Source: Cyanobacteria bacterium OH_PDB_112
GTDB taxonomy: Bacteria; Cyanobacteriota; Vampirovibrionia; Gastranaerophilales; CAJFVJ01
Direction: 5' to 3'
Assembly (NCBI GenBank): GCA_023457295.1
Contig: JAEWLZ010000171.1
Coordinates: 1-12,980, forward strand
DNA length: 12,980 nucleotides
In this document: one piece after another, positions 6,572-12,980 of the stretch
Layout of the letters: each line of letters opens with the position of its first letter
Position numbering within the stretch: the stretch's first letter is position 1
Translations under genes and position numbers: made by a program
Notes under the pieces: model-generated
Databases searched by the model: none
The model's input: only the letters and a program-made list of their open reading frames with translations
What the model was told of the DNA's origin: nothing

Positions 6572-8752
6572 TTGGACACACAGATTTTAGCTAACAATCA
6601 AATATATAATCAGCAGAAGCAGCAAAATTTTGCGCATCAACAGCAATTGTTATCTTCTGGGGGTTCTGCTGCCGAACAAGTGCGTACATATTCAGGGGCT
6701 AAAGATGTAGCTTTGGCAAATACTAATGCCGGATATGTTGCCAGTAAGTTCGATATTATGCAGCATCCTTTGACTTTAGTCCAAAATATTTTTCTTAGCC
6801 TTGCGGCTGCAATAGGTATTACAAGACTCGGAGAAGTCTTGGTAAATCCTAATTACAAGAAGATTTCGCCACTTATGACTCATGAAGAAGCCATTGAAAA
6901 AACTCCTTTGCATAAGATTGGAAAAGGTCTTGATAATCTTATTGAAAAGACAAAAATTTTACCTAAGATAATTGAAAAAACCGGAGAATGGAAAAATAAA
7001 TTCGTAGGATTTTTGAAAAAAAGTGATATTTTGTCCGAAATGGGTTCAAAAGTCAAAGACGGTACAAAAGTCTTATGGGGAATGGGTAAAGTCTATGAAG
7101 GCGGAAAAGGAGTTGAAGCCCTTGATGAGTTTATGGATTTTATCGAACTGGCAAAAACACCACAAATAAAAGGAAAAGAATCAATAAGCTTATACGAAGA
7201 AGTTATTCCCGATGCTGCGGCAAGAGTTCGTATAGATGAAATATTTAAAGAATTCAAAGAAGGAAAACTTGTAAAAGATAAAGCAGCCAAAAAAATTATT
7301 GATGAAAAATTGCTTGAGAAAATTCCTGTTGATAATCTTAGAAAACATTTAAAAGAAGGTTCTCTAGACAAAATTTTTGGAACAACTCCTCATCTTAATA
7401 CTTCGCTTGCAAAAGCCAAATTTTTTAACAGTAATGTAAAAACTCTAGGTCCTGTATCAAAGGCTCTTAATAACTTTACATTAATGATTATGGAAGGTGT
7501 AGGAGGCGGTGTACTGGGCGGAAAAATGGCTATGGTAATGAGTATCATGGGATTGGTTTCAGCCTTTAATGCTTGTTCTAAAGCATTAGTAGCTAAAAAA
7601 GAAAAAGAGAAACTTATACAAGAAGGAAATTTCAATTCTGAGCAAGTTAAAGAAATGAAAAAAGGTCCTTGGTCTGGAGAGCCTGTTTCTGCATTTATGG
7701 AAGATTTTGCAGGTTTTACATTGGGCGGATATATAATGACATTCCCTCTAGGTGTAGGCTTGAACAAAGTTTTAGGCTTGGCTAATTTGGGTCGTGACGG
7801 AAAACTTGTCGAAGATGCCGCTAAAAAAATGGGCATCCATGGTGATTCCAAATTATATCAAAGAAGCTTAATGGACTATAATGATGCAGTTTTAAATGAT
7901 AAAAAAATGACAGAATGTATTCAAATTCTTGAAGGAAAAAGGAATCATAAATGGTTTGACAGAGTTAAAAAGACTTTTGGATTTACAACTGATGAAGATA
8001 TTTATTCAAAAATGGTAGAAAAATTAAAACTTGATATAGATCCAAAGTCATCTAAAGATGATATTCTTTCTGCTATAAAAGTTAAAAAAGCATCAAGAAC
8101 TGATAATTGGTTTAAAGATACAAGAAAAATGCTTAAAGAAGCAGGTAAAAGTCAGTTGACCTGGGGTTCAATTTTTAAAGAAAATGCTTATAACAAAGGC
8201 GGATTCTTTAAGCGTCTTACAAGATTTGCACTCCAAAAACCTCTTGAAGTAACTTCTAAAATAGTAGGTTTGGGTAAATTCAAACTTTATGAAAAAGGAG
8301 CAGGTTTTAAAAACTTCTTCAAAAGATGGGGCGGTCGCGCAGGCGGTATCGGCAGAATTGTTCTTGTAGGTATGGTATTTACTGTTCCATTTAGAAACGC
8401 ATTTATGACTGTTTCGCATAAACTTTTCGGAAAACCTTCATTCTCTCAATATGATGAAGTCAAAGGTTTGTATGATGAAGAAAAAATAGAAAAACAAAGA
8501 AAAAAACTTACAGAGGAAGCTTCTTCTGTGAAGCAAATTTCGGAACAAGCCCCAAGGTCAAAAATAAAACTTCCTCAGCAAGAATTTGATCCTATGTTGC
8601 AACCTCAGCCACCTGTTTATCAACAACAGATGACACCTTCAAATCCTTATGAAAGTAACGTAAAAGAAGCAAAACCTTCTGAGGATAAAAAACCTGTTGA
8701 AAATAATTCTGTAAGAAATCTTGATAACTATACTTATATTCCAAAAATTTAA
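6572..8752 (+). CDS. Unrecognised large membrane-associated protein, about 726 aa
   Basis: I do not recognise this protein. The N-terminus is Gln/Asn-rich (QIYNQQKQQNFAHQQQLL). Four hydrophobic, glycine-rich segments follow at about residues 68-91, 308-341, 380-404 and 592-614, separated by long Lys/Glu-rich stretches that look helical. The C-terminus is Pro/Gln-rich (about 668-694), then polar. This suggests a membrane-associated scaffold or pore-like protein rather than an enzyme; no catalytic motif is apparent. The start is uncertain. TTG 6572 has AAGGA (6562-6566) five bases upstream, a pattern shared with minC and the helicase gene. ATG 6557 and TTG 6527 are in frame but lack a clear ribosome-binding site; the longest version would add a hydrophobic leader (FLLLWIVLF). 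It stands alone, 87 bp after the helicase gene and ending in its own terminator. Confidence 0.8.
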   Translation: MDTQILANNQIYNQQKQQNFAHQQQLLSSGGSAAEQVRTYSGAKDVALANTNAGYVASKFDIMQHPLTLVQNIFLSLAAAIGITRLGEVLVNPNYKKISPLMTHEEAIEKTPLHKIGKGLDNLIEKTKILPKIIEKTGEWKNKFVGFLKKSDILSEMGSKVKDGTKVLWGMGKVYEGGKGVEALDEFMDFIELAKTPQIKGKESISLYEEVIPDAAARVRIDEIFKEFKEGKLVKDKAAKKIIDEKLLEKIPVDNLRKHLKEGSLDKIFGTTPHLNTSLAKAKFFNSNVKTLGPVSKALNNFTLMIMEGVGGGVLGGKMAMVMSIMGLVSAFNACSKALVAKKEKEKLIQEGNFNSEQVKEMKKGPWSGEPVSAFMEDFAGFTLGGYIMTFPLGVGLNKVLGLANLGRDGKLVEDAAKKMGIHGDSKLYQRSLMDYNDAVLNDKKMTECIQILEGKRNHKWFDRVKKTFGFTTDEDIYSKMVEKLKLDIDPKSSKDDILSAIKVKKASRTDNWFKDTRKMLKEAGKSQLTWGSIFKENAYNKGGFFKRLTRFALQKPLEVTSKIVGLGKFKLYEKGAGFKNFFKRWGGRAGGIGRIVLVGMVFTVPFRNAFMTVSHKLFGKPSFSQYDEVKGLYDEEKIEKQRKKLTEEASSVKQISEQAPRSKIKLPQQEFDPMLQPQPPVYQQQMTPSNPYESNVKEAKPSEDKKPVENNSVRNLDNYTYIPKI

Positions 8753-8787
8753 AAACCGCCCCAAAGTTAAATGAAGCGGTTTTTAAA
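8748..8787. terminator. Bidirectional terminator between the membrane-protein gene and the PPi-PFK gene
   Basis: A perfect 12-bp stem, TTTAAAAACCGC (8748-8759) with its complement at 8776-8787, encloses a 16-nt loop. The left arm includes the stop codon of the upstream gene. A/T runs on both sides let it act in both directions, and the convergent gene ends 20 bp further on. Confidence 0.82.
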
Positions 8788-8807
8788 TTATGTTTCGAGT
8801 CTTAAAT

Positions 8808-10454
8808 TTATTTCAAAATAAGGCTTCTTTCAAGTTCTAATGTTTTTGTGATGATATCACAGACAGATGATGGTCCGTAATATTGGATTGCACCTGTAAA
8901 TACGTATTCGTCATTTAATGCCCATTTTTCTCTGTTGTCCTGCAATTTTTTGAAAACAGGTCCTTCGATTTCGACAAGAGCTTTTTGAATAACGGGTTTC
9001 ATTTCTCCGTGACGTTTTTCCATATTCATCATCATTGTAAGAGGTACACCGCCAGCAATCCATTCTGAAGCTGGAGCGGTAAGATTTCTTACAGATGAGA
9101 GGTATCCGCTAAGCCCAAACTGAATCAAGCCAAAAGCATTGTACCCCAAAGAATAGCAATAATCTGCATCAAAGTTTGACGGGAATGCGCATCTTCCTTC
9201 GTATCCAAAGAAATGTGTCAATGCTGAAAATTTAGCTTGTCCTTTGACTTTTTGAGCCACCATTTCAGCAAGCATTTTTTCTGTTTCGATACGAGATACC
9301 TGAACATTTCCGTGAGGATCTCTGTCCATTAAAAGCTGATCTTGAATATCAGTCGGTAAAGTTGAAAATACGGCTGCATTTTCGGATTTTATGTTATTCA
9401 ATACATAATTTATTTTTTCATCTTGACTTAGAGCATCAAAACCTTCAGTATGAGCCAAAGTGTCGTTTAGGTCTGCAATCATGGATTTCATTTCCGGAAT
9501 AAATTCAATCAAACCTTCCGGAATCAAAGCTACACCGAAGTTTTTGCCTTTTTCGGAACGTTTAATTACTATATCCGCCATGTATTCAACAATTTCTGCC
9601 AAAGATGTACCTTTTTGTGCGACTTCTTCTGAGATAAGAGTAATATTCGGTTGTGTTTGAAGAGCGGCTTCAAGCGCAACGTGAGTGGCGGAACGTCCCA
9701 TAAGTTTGATAAAGTGCCAGTATTTTTTAGCGGAATTAGCGTCACGCATTATGTTAGAAATCAATTCAGCGTAAGTTTTTGTAGCGGTGTCAAATCCAAA
9801 AGAGATTTCGATTTGTTCGTTTTTAAGGTCTCCATCGATTGTTTTTGGACATCCGATTACTTGAATTCCCGCATCTTGAGCTTGGAAATATTCTCCCAAC
9901 AACGCCGCATTTGTATTTGAATCGTCACCACCGATTATTACAACAGCAGAAATTTCAAGATTTTTGCATGTTTGCCAAGCTTGTTCAAATTGAGCTTGAG
10001 TTTCAAGTTTGTCACGTCCTGAGCCGATTATGTCAAATCCGCCTGTGTTGCGGTATTCATCGATATAGCTGTCGGTAAATTCTATATATTTACCTTTCAT
10101 AATTCCTGCTGGACCACCCAAAAACCCGTATAATTTGTTATTTGAGTTAGCTTGTTTTAATGCGTCATAAAGACCCGCTATTACATTATGTCCGCCCGGA
10201 GCTTGACCACCTGATAAAATAACCCCTACGTTACGCTGCTCTGATACAACAGCATTTTGAGATTCTTTGAAGGTGACAATAGGTTTGCCGAAAGAATTCG
10301 GAAAAAGCTTTTCAATATCTTCCGCGTCACGTACGGCTGTTGTTTTAGCTCCTTCTTCTAATGTTATATTTTTTATGCCTGCTGCCAAAACTTTAGGAAG
10401 CTTTGGTTGATATTTTAGCCTTTCTTTTTGTAAAGGCGAAAGTTCTCTTGTCAT
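8808..10454 (-). CDS. pfp: Pyrophosphate-dependent 6-phosphofructokinase (PPi-PFK)
   Basis: It catalyses reversible phosphorylation of fructose 6-phosphate to fructose 1,6-bisphosphate using pyrophosphate instead of ATP, in cytoplasmic glycolysis and gluconeogenesis. The 548-aa length fits the long PPi-PFK group related to the plant beta subunit. Motifs in order are the phosphate-donor loop GVILSGGQAPGGHN (77-90), GGDDSNTNA (175-183), PKTIDGDLKN (203-212), MGRSATHVALE (252-262), IPEGLIEFIPE (311-321) and HFFGYEGRCAFPSNFD (414-429). In this family the second Asp of GGDD and the Lys of PKTID mark pyrophosphate use; both are present. The ATG is preceded on the coding strand by GAGGA (complement at 10463-10467) with an 8-nt gap. 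It is monocistronic, divergent from the 111-aa gene and convergent with the membrane-protein gene. ATP dependence is unlikely given these residues. Confidence 0.95.
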   Translation of the reverse strand: MTRELSPLQKERLKYQPKLPKVLAAGIKNITLEEGAKTTAVRDAEDIEKLFPNSFGKPIVTFKESQNAVVSEQRNVGVILSGGQAPGGHNVIAGLYDALKQANSNNKLYGFLGGPAGIMKGKYIEFTDSYIDEYRNTGGFDIIGSGRDKLETQAQFEQAWQTCKNLEISAVVIIGGDDSNTNAALLGEYFQAQDAGIQVIGCPKTIDGDLKNEQIEISFGFDTATKTYAELISNIMRDANSAKKYWHFIKLMGRSATHVALEAALQTQPNITLISEEVAQKGTSLAEIVEYMADIVIKRSEKGKNFGVALIPEGLIEFIPEMKSMIADLNDTLAHTEGFDALSQDEKINYVLNNIKSENAAVFSTLPTDIQDQLLMDRDPHGNVQVSRIETEKMLAEMVAQKVKGQAKFSALTHFFGYEGRCAFPSNFDADYCYSLGYNAFGLIQFGLSGYLSSVRNLTAPASEWIAGGVPLTMMMNMEKRHGEMKPVIQKALVEIEGPVFKKLQDNREKWALNDEYVFTGAIQYYGPSSVCDIITKTLELERSLILK

Positions 10455-10482
10455 AGTATTTATCCTCTACTTTTCTACACGA

Positions 10483-10500
10483 TTTATACTGATTTTATCA
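10483..10500 (-). promoter_or_regulatory. Candidate -10 region for the PPi-PFK gene
   Basis: On the minus strand this stretch contains TGATAAAAT, an extended -10 (hexamer complement at 10492-10497), and a nearby TATAAA (complement at 10483-10488). Either would start transcription a short way before the GAGGA site. No good -35 box is evident, so the exact promoter is uncertain. Confidence 0.35.
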
Positions 10501-10545
10501 CTAACATATTTTGGGGTATCGTAATGTAACAAAATTTAAGAAATT

Positions 10546-10574
10546 TACATTTTTGATGAAAAATTTGATATAAT
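10546..10574 (+). promoter_or_regulatory. Strong extended -10 promoter driving the leader and 111-aa gene
   Basis: TATAAT (10569-10574) is a consensus -10 preceded by TGA, giving the extended form TGATATAAT. TTACAT lies 18 bp upstream as a -35. This is among the best sigma-70-type promoters in the window. Predicted transcription begins near 10581, about 137 nt before the ATG of the small gene. Confidence 0.65.
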
Positions 10575-10580
10575 TTTCGA

Positions 10581-10717
10581 TACTTGCACGAAAGATTTTT
10601 GTTTTGCAAAAATCTTGAGTCTTGAAAAGGTGAGCTTATTCTAATCGGAGGCGAAGAGCCTTATATTAAAAGAAGCGACACTAGATTTGGGCAAAAACTT
10701 GGGGATATAAAATTTTT
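10581..10717 (+). ncRNA. Candidate structured leader or small RNA (family unknown)
   Basis: This is the predicted transcript between the strong promoter and the 111-aa gene. It opens with a 10-bp perfect hairpin: AAGATTTTTG (10592-10601) pairs with CAAAAATCTT (10607-10616) around a 5-nt loop. A second small stem can form in GAGGCGAAGAGCCTT. It then contains several short G-runs (GGGC, GGGG) and an A/T tract before the ATG. No T-run follows the first hairpin, so it is not a terminator. I could not match it to 6S, SRP, tmRNA, RNase P or the riboswitch consensus sequences I know. It may be a regulatory leader, a free-standing small RNA, or just an AT-rich untranslated region. Confidence 0.35.
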
Positions 10718-11053
10718 ATGCAAAAAGAAAAGGCAGATGTTTTATCGGTGAATCTTGAAGAATTGAATCGCCTTGAGGCAAATCTTTCGGCAGATGATAA
10801 AACAAGATTTATAACAAAAGTTTTTAATTGGTTTCCTAATATGACAACAACGGCTCGTAAATTTTTTGACAGCCCTTATGGGGTTCCTGTTTTCATGCCT
10901 GATTACGCCAGAGCTTCCTATGCCGTTAAAATGCTTCAAAAATCAAAAAAAATTGCAAATAAAAATTATCGCAGGCATGGTGTTTATCTTAGTGATATCG
11001 CAGAAGCAAATCCGATTTGGATGCAGCTTCAAAGAAGAATTAAAAATAAGTAA
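10718..11053 (+). CDS. Hypothetical protein, 111 aa
   Basis: I do not recognise this protein. The product is a small, soluble, likely cytoplasmic protein with no signal peptide or membrane segment. It has a helical N-terminal half (SVNLEELNRLEANL, then DDKTRFITKVFNWF), a central FFDSPYGVPVFMPDYARASYA, and a Lys/Arg-rich C-terminus ending QLQRRIKNK, which could contact nucleic acid, although nothing specific supports that. The start is uncertain. ATG 10718 has only GGGGA (10701-10705) at a rather long 12-nt distance; GTG 10748 is a possible alternative. A strong promoter and a 137-nt leader precede it, so it may be well transcribed or controlled in its leader. gap follows 134 bp later with its own promoter. 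Confidence 0.65.
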   Translation: MQKEKADVLSVNLEELNRLEANLSADDKTRFITKVFNWFPNMTTTARKFFDSPYGVPVFMPDYARASYAVKMLQKSKKIANKNYRRHGVYLSDIAEANPIWMQLQRRIKNK

Positions 11054-11062
11054 GTTTTAAAT

Positions 11063-11087
11063 GTGAATTTTTTCACTAATTTTTGTA
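11063..11087 (+). terminator. Weak terminator candidate after the 111-aa gene
   Basis: GTGAA (11063-11067) pairs with TTCAC (11072-11076) around a 4-nt T loop, with a T-rich stretch shortly downstream. The stem is only 5 bp, so termination would be leaky at best. Confidence 0.3.
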
Positions 11088-11115
11088 AAATTTAGTATTT
11101 TTGCTGATTTTACGG

Positions 11116-11144
11116 TTGAAAAATAGTTTTGTTTTGGTTATAAC
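11116..11144 (+). promoter_or_regulatory. Promoter of the GAPDH gene
   Basis: TTGAAA (11116-11121) and TATAAC (11139-11144) are separated by exactly 17 bp, a good sigma-70-type match. Transcription would begin near 11151, leaving about 37 nt before the ATG, which includes the AGGAG ribosome-binding site at 11174-11178. Confidence 0.7.
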
Positions 11145-11187
11145 GAAGGGGTAAATAACTGAACTTAAATTATAGGAGTTTTTAATT

Positions 11188-12195
11188 ATGGCAAAGAAAG
11201 TTGCAATTAACGGCTTTGGACGTATTGGACGTAATACTCTTAGAGCTGCTATTAAAGAAGGTATTTTTGAAAAAATCGATTATGTAGCAATTAATGATCC
11301 TGGCTTGAAGCTTAAAGATGCTGCTCATATTTTTAAATATGACTCAGTAATGGGCAGATTCGACGGAACTGTTGAAGTTGCGGAAGACGGTCTTGTTATC
11401 AACGGCAAAAAAATCTTGTTCTTCGCAGAAAAAGATCCGGCTGTTTTACCTTGGGGTAAACTTGGCATTGATATCGTAATCGAATCAACAGGTTTCTATA
11501 CAGATGCTGAAAAAGCTAAAGCTCATATTACAGCAGGCGCTAAAAAAGTTATCATTTCTGCTCCTGCTAAAAACGAAGATATCACTATCGTTCTTGGCGT
11601 AAATGAAGATCAATATGATTCTTCAAAACATAATGTTATTTCTATGGCATCTTGTACAACTAACTGTTTAGCTCCTGTTGCTAAAGTTATTTTGGAAAAA
11701 TTTGGTATCGTAAAAGGTTTGATGACAACAACTCACTCTTACACTGGCGACCAAAGACTTTTGGATGCAGGTCACTCTGATCCTCGTCGTGCTAGAGCGG
11801 GTGCTTTGAATATCGTTCCTACAACAACAGGTGCTGCTAAAGCTGTTGCTTTGGTTCTTCCTGAATTGAAAGGCAAATTGAACGGCTTTGCTTTACGTGT
11901 TCCTACTCCAGATGTTTCTGTTGTTGATGTTGTATTTGAAACAGAAAAACCTGTAACTGCTGAAGAAGTAAATGCTGCTCTTAAAGCTGCTGCTGACGGC
12001 AAAATTCTTGCTTTTGAAGAAGCTCCGCTTGTTTCAACAGACTTTATTGGTTCAAGTCAATCTTCAACTGTTGACGCTGCTTTGACTATGTCAATCGGTG
12101 ACAATATGGTTAAAGTTATTTCTTGGTACGATAACGAAATGGGTTATTCAACAAGATTGGCAGAAACTACATTGATGGTTGCTAATAAACTATAA
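11188..12195 (+). CDS. gap: Glyceraldehyde-3-phosphate dehydrogenase, type I
   Basis: It oxidises and phosphorylates glyceraldehyde 3-phosphate to 1,3-bisphosphoglycerate with NAD(P)+, or runs in reverse in gluconeogenesis, in the cytoplasm. The 335-aa length is normal. Visible features are the Rossmann motif INGFGRIGR (7-15), D37 in AINDPG where adenosine-ribose contact is expected, the catalytic SCTTN (155-159, C156), the partner histidine H183 in THSYTGDQ, the LRVPTPDVSVVD segment (236-247), and WYDNEMGYS near the C-terminus. HSYTGDQRLLDA is the wording typical of the GapB/Gap2 side of the family, so coenzyme preference is uncertain. AGGAG (11174-11178) lies nine bases before ATG. Frequent GCT, GGT and AAA codons and the strong promoter fit a highly expressed gene. 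It is transcribed alone and ends at a shared terminator. Confidence 0.97.
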   Translation: MAKKVAINGFGRIGRNTLRAAIKEGIFEKIDYVAINDPGLKLKDAAHIFKYDSVMGRFDGTVEVAEDGLVINGKKILFFAEKDPAVLPWGKLGIDIVIESTGFYTDAEKAKAHITAGAKKVIISAPAKNEDITIVLGVNEDQYDSSKHNVISMASCTTNCLAPVAKVILEKFGIVKGLMTTTHSYTGDQRLLDAGHSDPRRARAGALNIVPTTTGAAKAVALVLPELKGKLNGFALRVPTPDVSVVDVVFETEKPVTAEEVNAALKAAADGKILAFEEAPLVSTDFIGSSQSSTVDAALTMSIGDNMVKVISWYDNEMGYSTRLAETTLMVANKL

Positions 12196-12216
12196 TAAAA
12201 ACTTTTAATTAAGTTT

Positions 12217-12248
12217 AAAAAGAGGTATCAGAGGATGCCTCTTTTTTT
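12217..12248. terminator. Terminator after gap, shared with the convergent GLUG-protein gene
   Basis: AAAAAGAGGTA (12217-12227) pairs with TGCCTCTTTTT (12236-12246), with one G-T wobble and an 8-nt loop, followed by more T's. The A-run on the left arm lets it also serve the opposite-strand gene, whose stop codon lies at 12247-12249. Confidence 0.88.
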
Positions 12249-12980
12249 ATGAGAAATATTTAAACGAATTTTGTGCGTTTTGGTCGAGGATTTTCTTGAC
12301 AGATTCACGTTCTGAGCTTATAGCTTTGTATTCAACCTCAACAGAAGTTTGCTCAAGCTGAAGCTTTTTGTCTTGAGCATTGATTTCTTCTACGGTTTTA
12401 TCATATTTATTTTCAGCATCAACATCATCGCCTTTGTAAAGCTCATCATTGATTTCAGGAACACTGCGCCAGTCTATTTCTTCATATTCATCACCATTAA
12501 TTAAAGTAGATTCTTGCGTAAATTCATCAGCAGGACGCGCAATAGAATATGTTCCGTTGCGGAGACCTGTTTCAAGGTCATCTGCAAAAGCTGTATACCC
12601 AACATTTCTTAGAGTAGGTAAAGAGCCTGACAAATTCCAGATAGTATTATCCCAGCCTGTAGGAAGAGCTGAAGCAGAGCCGTCAACGGCTGTACCTGCT
12701 GTACTGTGTAGGTTATTTATATAGAAGTTTGTATTATCTATTATGCCTCCTGTTATATTGCCGCCGGCAAACCCTCCTGCGCTTGTATTTGAAATATTCC
12801 CTCCTTCGGCATAGTTATTTGTTATTGAGCCACCATTCATGTTTACGCCGATGAAGCCACCCACGTTACCTCCAGGAGCTGTTACATCGCTAGTTGAGTA
12901 ACAATTTCTTACAGTTGAATTGTTATTTCCTCCAATAAATCCGCCAACTTGAGTTGTTGTTCCCAATACAGTAACATCAC
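12247..12980 (-). CDS. GLUG-repeat surface protein, C-terminal part (5' end outside window)
   Basis: The frame is open through the right edge, so the start lies beyond the window; the TTG at 12964-12966 should not be taken as the start. At least three GLUG-type repeats are visible, with the signature VGGFIGGNNN or VGGFIGVNMN followed by N-C/N-Y and a Gly/Asn turn, which build a beta-helix in adhesins and other secreted bacterial proteins. A module with WDNTIWNLSGSLPTLRNVGY ends the repeat region, as often seen after GLUG arrays. The last roughly 90 residues differ: acidic, then a predicted coiled-coil helix (from about EEINAQDKKLQLEQ to SVKKILDQNAQNSFKYFS). No LPXTG or typical autotransporter barrel is present. 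A cell-surface or secreted role is inferred from the repeats. Confidence 0.85.
   Translation of the reverse strand, partial: DVTVLGTTTQVGGFIGGNNNSTVRNCYSTSDVTAPGGNVGGFIGVNMNGGSITNNYAEGGNISNTSAGGFAGGNITGGIIDNTNFYINNLHSTAGTAVDGSASALPTGWDNTIWNLSGSLPTLRNVGYTAFADDLETGLRNGTYSIARPADEFTQESTLINGDEYEEIDWRSVPEINDELYKGDDVDAENKYDKTVEEINAQDKKLQLEQTSVEVEYKAISSERESVKKILDQNAQNSFKYFS

Noticed and set aside
7390..7851. 153-codon open frame antisense to the large membrane protein
   Set aside because: No ribosome-binding site or recognisable motif; overlaps a longer frame with plausible protein features and its own terminator.
3464..8752. Possible anti-phage defence pair made of the helicase-nuclease and the downstream membrane protein
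   Set aside because: The second gene has a candidate promoter of its own, there is an 87-bp gap, and neither sequence nor context shows mobile-element or defence-island markers.
10626..10754. Open frame of roughly 40 codons containing RSDTRFGQKLGD that runs through the leader and into the 111-aa gene in another frame
   Set aside because: It has no ATG, GTG or TTG start (only ATT or similar) and is short enough to be open by chance.
12964..12966. TTG as the start of the GLUG-repeat protein
   Set aside because: The frame stays open to the window edge and the start would fall inside a repeat array, so the gene is truncated by the window.
1..12980. CRISPR arrays, tRNA/rRNA genes, insertion sequences, integrase or attachment sites
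   Set aside because: Looked for regularly spaced repeats, tRNA-like arms, transposase motifs and terminal repeats by eye; none seen.

Overview
The window is about 13 kb of AT-rich bacterial DNA using the standard bacterial code. Nothing in it marks a phage, plasmid, IS element, CRISPR array, tRNA or rRNA. A minC-minD-minE division operon, a long PPi-type phosphofructokinase, a GLUG-repeat surface protein and several proteins I cannot place together suggest a non-photosynthetic gut cyanobacterium (Vampirovibrionia/Melainabacteria, perhaps Gastranaerophilales). That assignment is an inference from gene content and base composition; no marker gene in the window proves it.

Layout. 1-185 is the 3' end of a gene, tentatively a beta-carbonic anhydrase. 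317-2906 is a tight minC-minD-minE operon, closed by a strong hairpin (2921-2951) shared with a convergent 123-aa gene of unknown function (2953-3324, minus). 3464-6484 encodes a single-chain UvrD-type helicase fused to an Fe-S-cluster RecB-like nuclease. 6572-8752 encodes a roughly 726-aa predicted membrane protein that I do not recognise. It shares a second bidirectional terminator (8748-8787) with the convergent pyrophosphate-dependent phosphofructokinase gene (8808-10454, minus). A 263-bp divergent intergenic region holds a near-ideal extended -10 promoter and a hairpin-bearing leader ahead of a 111-aa unknown gene (10718-11053). Next come glyceraldehyde-3-phosphate dehydrogenase (11188-12195), with its own clear promoter, and a third shared terminator (12217-12248). 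The window ends inside a GLUG-repeat protein gene on the minus strand (12247-12980, 5' end missing).

How the genes work together. MinC, MinD and MinE form the septum-placement oscillator. Both MinC and MinE are much longer than the usual bacterial proteins, through an acidic linker in MinC and an acidic tail in MinE. PPi-PFK and GAPDH belong to glycolysis/gluconeogenesis, with the phosphofructokinase step predicted to use pyrophosphate. The helicase-nuclease is probably a DNA-repair or end-processing enzyme. I see no clear undescribed multi-gene system. The items most worth following up are the extended Min proteins, the leader RNA at about 10581-10717, the fused helicase-nuclease and the unknown membrane protein.
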